Assembly: GCA_002069725.1 (NCBI GenBank)
Contig: MWBW01000024.1
Span: 1-43,632, forward strand
DNA: 43,632 nt
Source: Firmicutes bacterium ADurb.Bin248
Lineage (GTDB): Bacteria; Bacillota; Clostridia; Christensenellales; CAG-138
Direction of reading: 5' to 3'
The translations under genes were made by a program, and so were the position numbers. The notes beneath the pieces are model-generated. The model did no database searches and was not told the origin of the DNA. It saw only the letters and a program-made list of their open reading frames with translations. Shown one piece after another: positions 42,171-43,632 of this stretch; within the stretch, counting starts at the first letter, position 1, and every line of letters starts with the position of its first letter.

Positions 42171-43632
42171 TTATCCCTTCTGCGAAATCGTATCGTCGCC
42201 CTGCAGGCTGCGAAGCAGCAGCAGCAGATCCCCGGCGTCCACGCCGCCGTCGCGGTTCACGTCCGCCGCCTCGAGGAACGCGCCCGTGAACGTCCGCGCG
42301 CGCATCAGGTGTTCGGCGAGCGCCTTGGCGTCGTCCTCCGTGATGCCCGGCTCCCCGTCCAGGTCGCCGTAGATCACCACGGGCAGGTCGAACAGGCACT
42401 TCCCGCCGTCGTAGCTGACGCGCACGAAATTGCCCGTCGTGGCGAGGCTTTCGATCTTCAGATCCCCCTTGGCGGTGACGAGGGACAGCTCGCCCTCGCA
42501 AGTCAGGCGCGAGAGGAGCTTGTCGGGGGATGTGTCCGGCTCGACGCCGCTCACGCCCCAGGCTTTGACCGTATACCGGTCGCTCGAGATGCGCGGCGCG
42601 CTCTCCCACGTGCCGGCGGTCGTAAGCGCGGCGCCCGGATAGTAGAAGGCGAGTATCTCCTCAAAGCCCTGCCCCGCCCGCGCGCGCTGCTGCGCGCCGC
42701 GCTGGCTCAGGCCCACGCCGTGCCCGTAGCGGCGGACCGTGAGGTTCCAGCCCGCGTATGTTTGGCCGCCGATCTCCCGCTCGGCCCGCTCCGCGCCGCG
42801 CATGCGCATGCTGTACGTCGAAGCGCCTATGGCGCCGAGCGTATACTTCGAAGCGCCTATGGCGAAATCCTTGAGCGCGAGCGTGACGGTGAGCTGGCCC
42901 GCGCCGCCGTCGGGCTTTTTGACGGCGAGCGTCACGTCCGCAAAAAGATAGCAGCGGCTCGGCGCTTCGTAATCGGATGTATGCGGCCTGACCCGCACCG
43001 TGGATACGAGCTCGACCGCAGCACCCGCCGCCTCGTACGCGCCGCGAAGCAACGCGGCGTAGACGTCCCTGTCCATGGCGGCGACGGAGGCATCCGTGTA
43101 ACGCGCGGGGATGAACGCCTCGTACTCGATGCTCGAGGGGTTCATGAGGTCGAAGGGGTCGTCCACGTTTACATAATAAGGATAATCCTCGCTCCAGACG
43201 TTGGCGCTTCGCTCGGTCTGCCCGCCGTTGGAGGAGGTGTAGAAGGCCTCGATGATATCCCCTTCGTAAGTGAGCACCTGCCCCGCGGTCGCGTCCACGG
43301 CGGCGATGGCGCGCAGATTCTTGCTCGCGTAGCCCGCGTAGACCTGGTCCTTCGAGGTATCGACCAGATCGTAGTCGCGCGCGGAATAGCGCGAGCACCT
43401 CGCCATGGCGAAGCTGCGCGCACAGACGGCCTGCGCCTTGAGCGCATCCACGGGGAAGGAATTGCTCATTTCGTGGGGCAGCACGCCGTAGAGATACTGT
43501 TCGACGGGCAGCGTGTTGATCGCGCGGATCGCGCCGGCGCGCACGTCGAAGGTGATGTTGCCCAGATACGTGCAGGTGCCGTGCTCGCTGTTGACGAGGC
43601 GGATGTACGCGCTCCTGCCGCCGTAATCGCCG
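42171..43632 (-). CDS. SpoIID/LytB-domain protein with C-terminal dockerin, 5' end off window
   Basis: The frame is open to the right edge, so the N-terminus is missing; about 487 residues are visible. The SpoIID/LytB domain has LPVEQYLYGVLPHEMSNSFPVDALKAQAVCARSFA (Glu in the HEM motif is catalytic in SpoIID lytic transglycosylases), AFYTSSNGGQTERS and RRYGHGVGLSQRGAQ. The last 60 residues form two Ca-binding dockerin-like repeats, GDLDGEPGITEDDAKALAEHLM and DVNRDGGVDAGDLLLLLRSLQG. In sporulation SpoIID degrades peptidoglycan; LytB relatives modify amidases. The dockerin suggests tethering to the neighbouring cohesin protein. Confidence 0.88.
   Translation of the reverse strand, partial: GDYGGRSAYIRLVNSEHGTCTYLGNITFDVRAGAIRAINTLPVEQYLYGVLPHEMSNSFPVDALKAQAVCARSFAMARCSRYSARDYDLVDTSKDQVYAGYASKNLRAIAAVDATAGQVLTYEGDIIEAFYTSSNGGQTERSANVWSEDYPYYVNVDDPFDLMNPSSIEYEAFIPARYTDASVAAMDRDVYAALLRGAYEAAGAAVELVSTVRVRPHTSDYEAPSRCYLFADVTLAVKKPDGGAGQLTVTLALKDFAIGASKYTLGAIGASTYSMRMRGAERAEREIGGQTYAGWNLTVRRYGHGVGLSQRGAQQRARAGQGFEEILAFYYPGAALTTAGTWESAPRISSDRYTVKAWGVSGVEPDTSPDKLLSRLTCEGELSLVTAKGDLKIESLATTGNFVRVSYDGGKCLFDLPVVIYGDLDGEPGITEDDAKALAEHLMRARTFTGAFLEAADVNRDGGVDAGDLLLLLRSLQGDDTISQKG

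Overview
The window looks like chromosome of a high-GC member of the Firmicutes (Clostridia). It has a T-box leader, a PyrR-type attenuator ahead of pyrR and a uracil permease, a SpoIID-family protein, a dockerin/cohesin pair, PadR/DUF2812 genes and strong sigma-A-type promoters. I cannot name the species.

Region 1 (1 to about 10.9 kb) is visibly less GC-rich and is a pile-up of mobile DNA and broken genes. It opens with the 3' end of a tyrosine integrase, probably the end of an integrative element. This joins a serine recombinase gene that has lost its 5' part exactly at the junction. Next is a complete module: a divergent XRE repressor with a nested palindromic operator, a RepA/KaiC-like AAA ATPase, a serine recombinase with an extra C-terminal domain, and two further genes that appear to be stand-alone copies of that same extra domain. 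The module ends in a small HTH gene split by a 1413-bp IS256-family insertion with a 9-bp target duplication; removing the IS restores a 72-codon frame. Then come a PemK/MazF-like gene with an in-frame amber codon, a holin-like gene and a nucleoside phosphorylase gene with three frameshifts.

Region 2 (about 11 to 31 kb) is ordinary high-GC chromosome: a GPH-type sugar symporter with a large putative glycoside hydrolase; a flavodoxin; a tyrosine phenol-lyase/tryptophanase-like PLP enzyme behind a T-box whose specifier reads UAC (Tyr); an EamA exporter; a PadR-DUF2812 pair; a second PadR gene overlapping a membrane polyferredoxin; a second holin-like gene; an ECF sigma factor overlapping a membrane SH3 protein (probable anti-sigma); PhzF; an NAD-dependent epimerase-like protein; a zinc-ribbon membrane protein; pyrR plus uracil permease; and an isochorismatase-family hydrolase.

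Region 3 (31 to 43.6 kb) is envelope and surface biology: a MacA/MacB-like tripartite ABC exporter; a small membrane protein bracketed by inverted copies of a repeated 3'-UTR/terminator module; an operon of VTC-type polyphosphate polymerase, DUF4956 membrane protein and Cthe_2159-like beta-helix lipoprotein; a divergent ABC exporter; and a SpoIID/LytB protein with a C-terminal dockerin followed directly by a membrane-anchored cohesin protein.

The most interesting items are the three-gene family sharing the recombinase C-terminal domain, the tyrosine-specific T-box on a beta-eliminating lyase, the non-cellulosomal cohesin/dockerin pair, the repeated terminator module with compensatory base changes, and the nested insertions at the left end.
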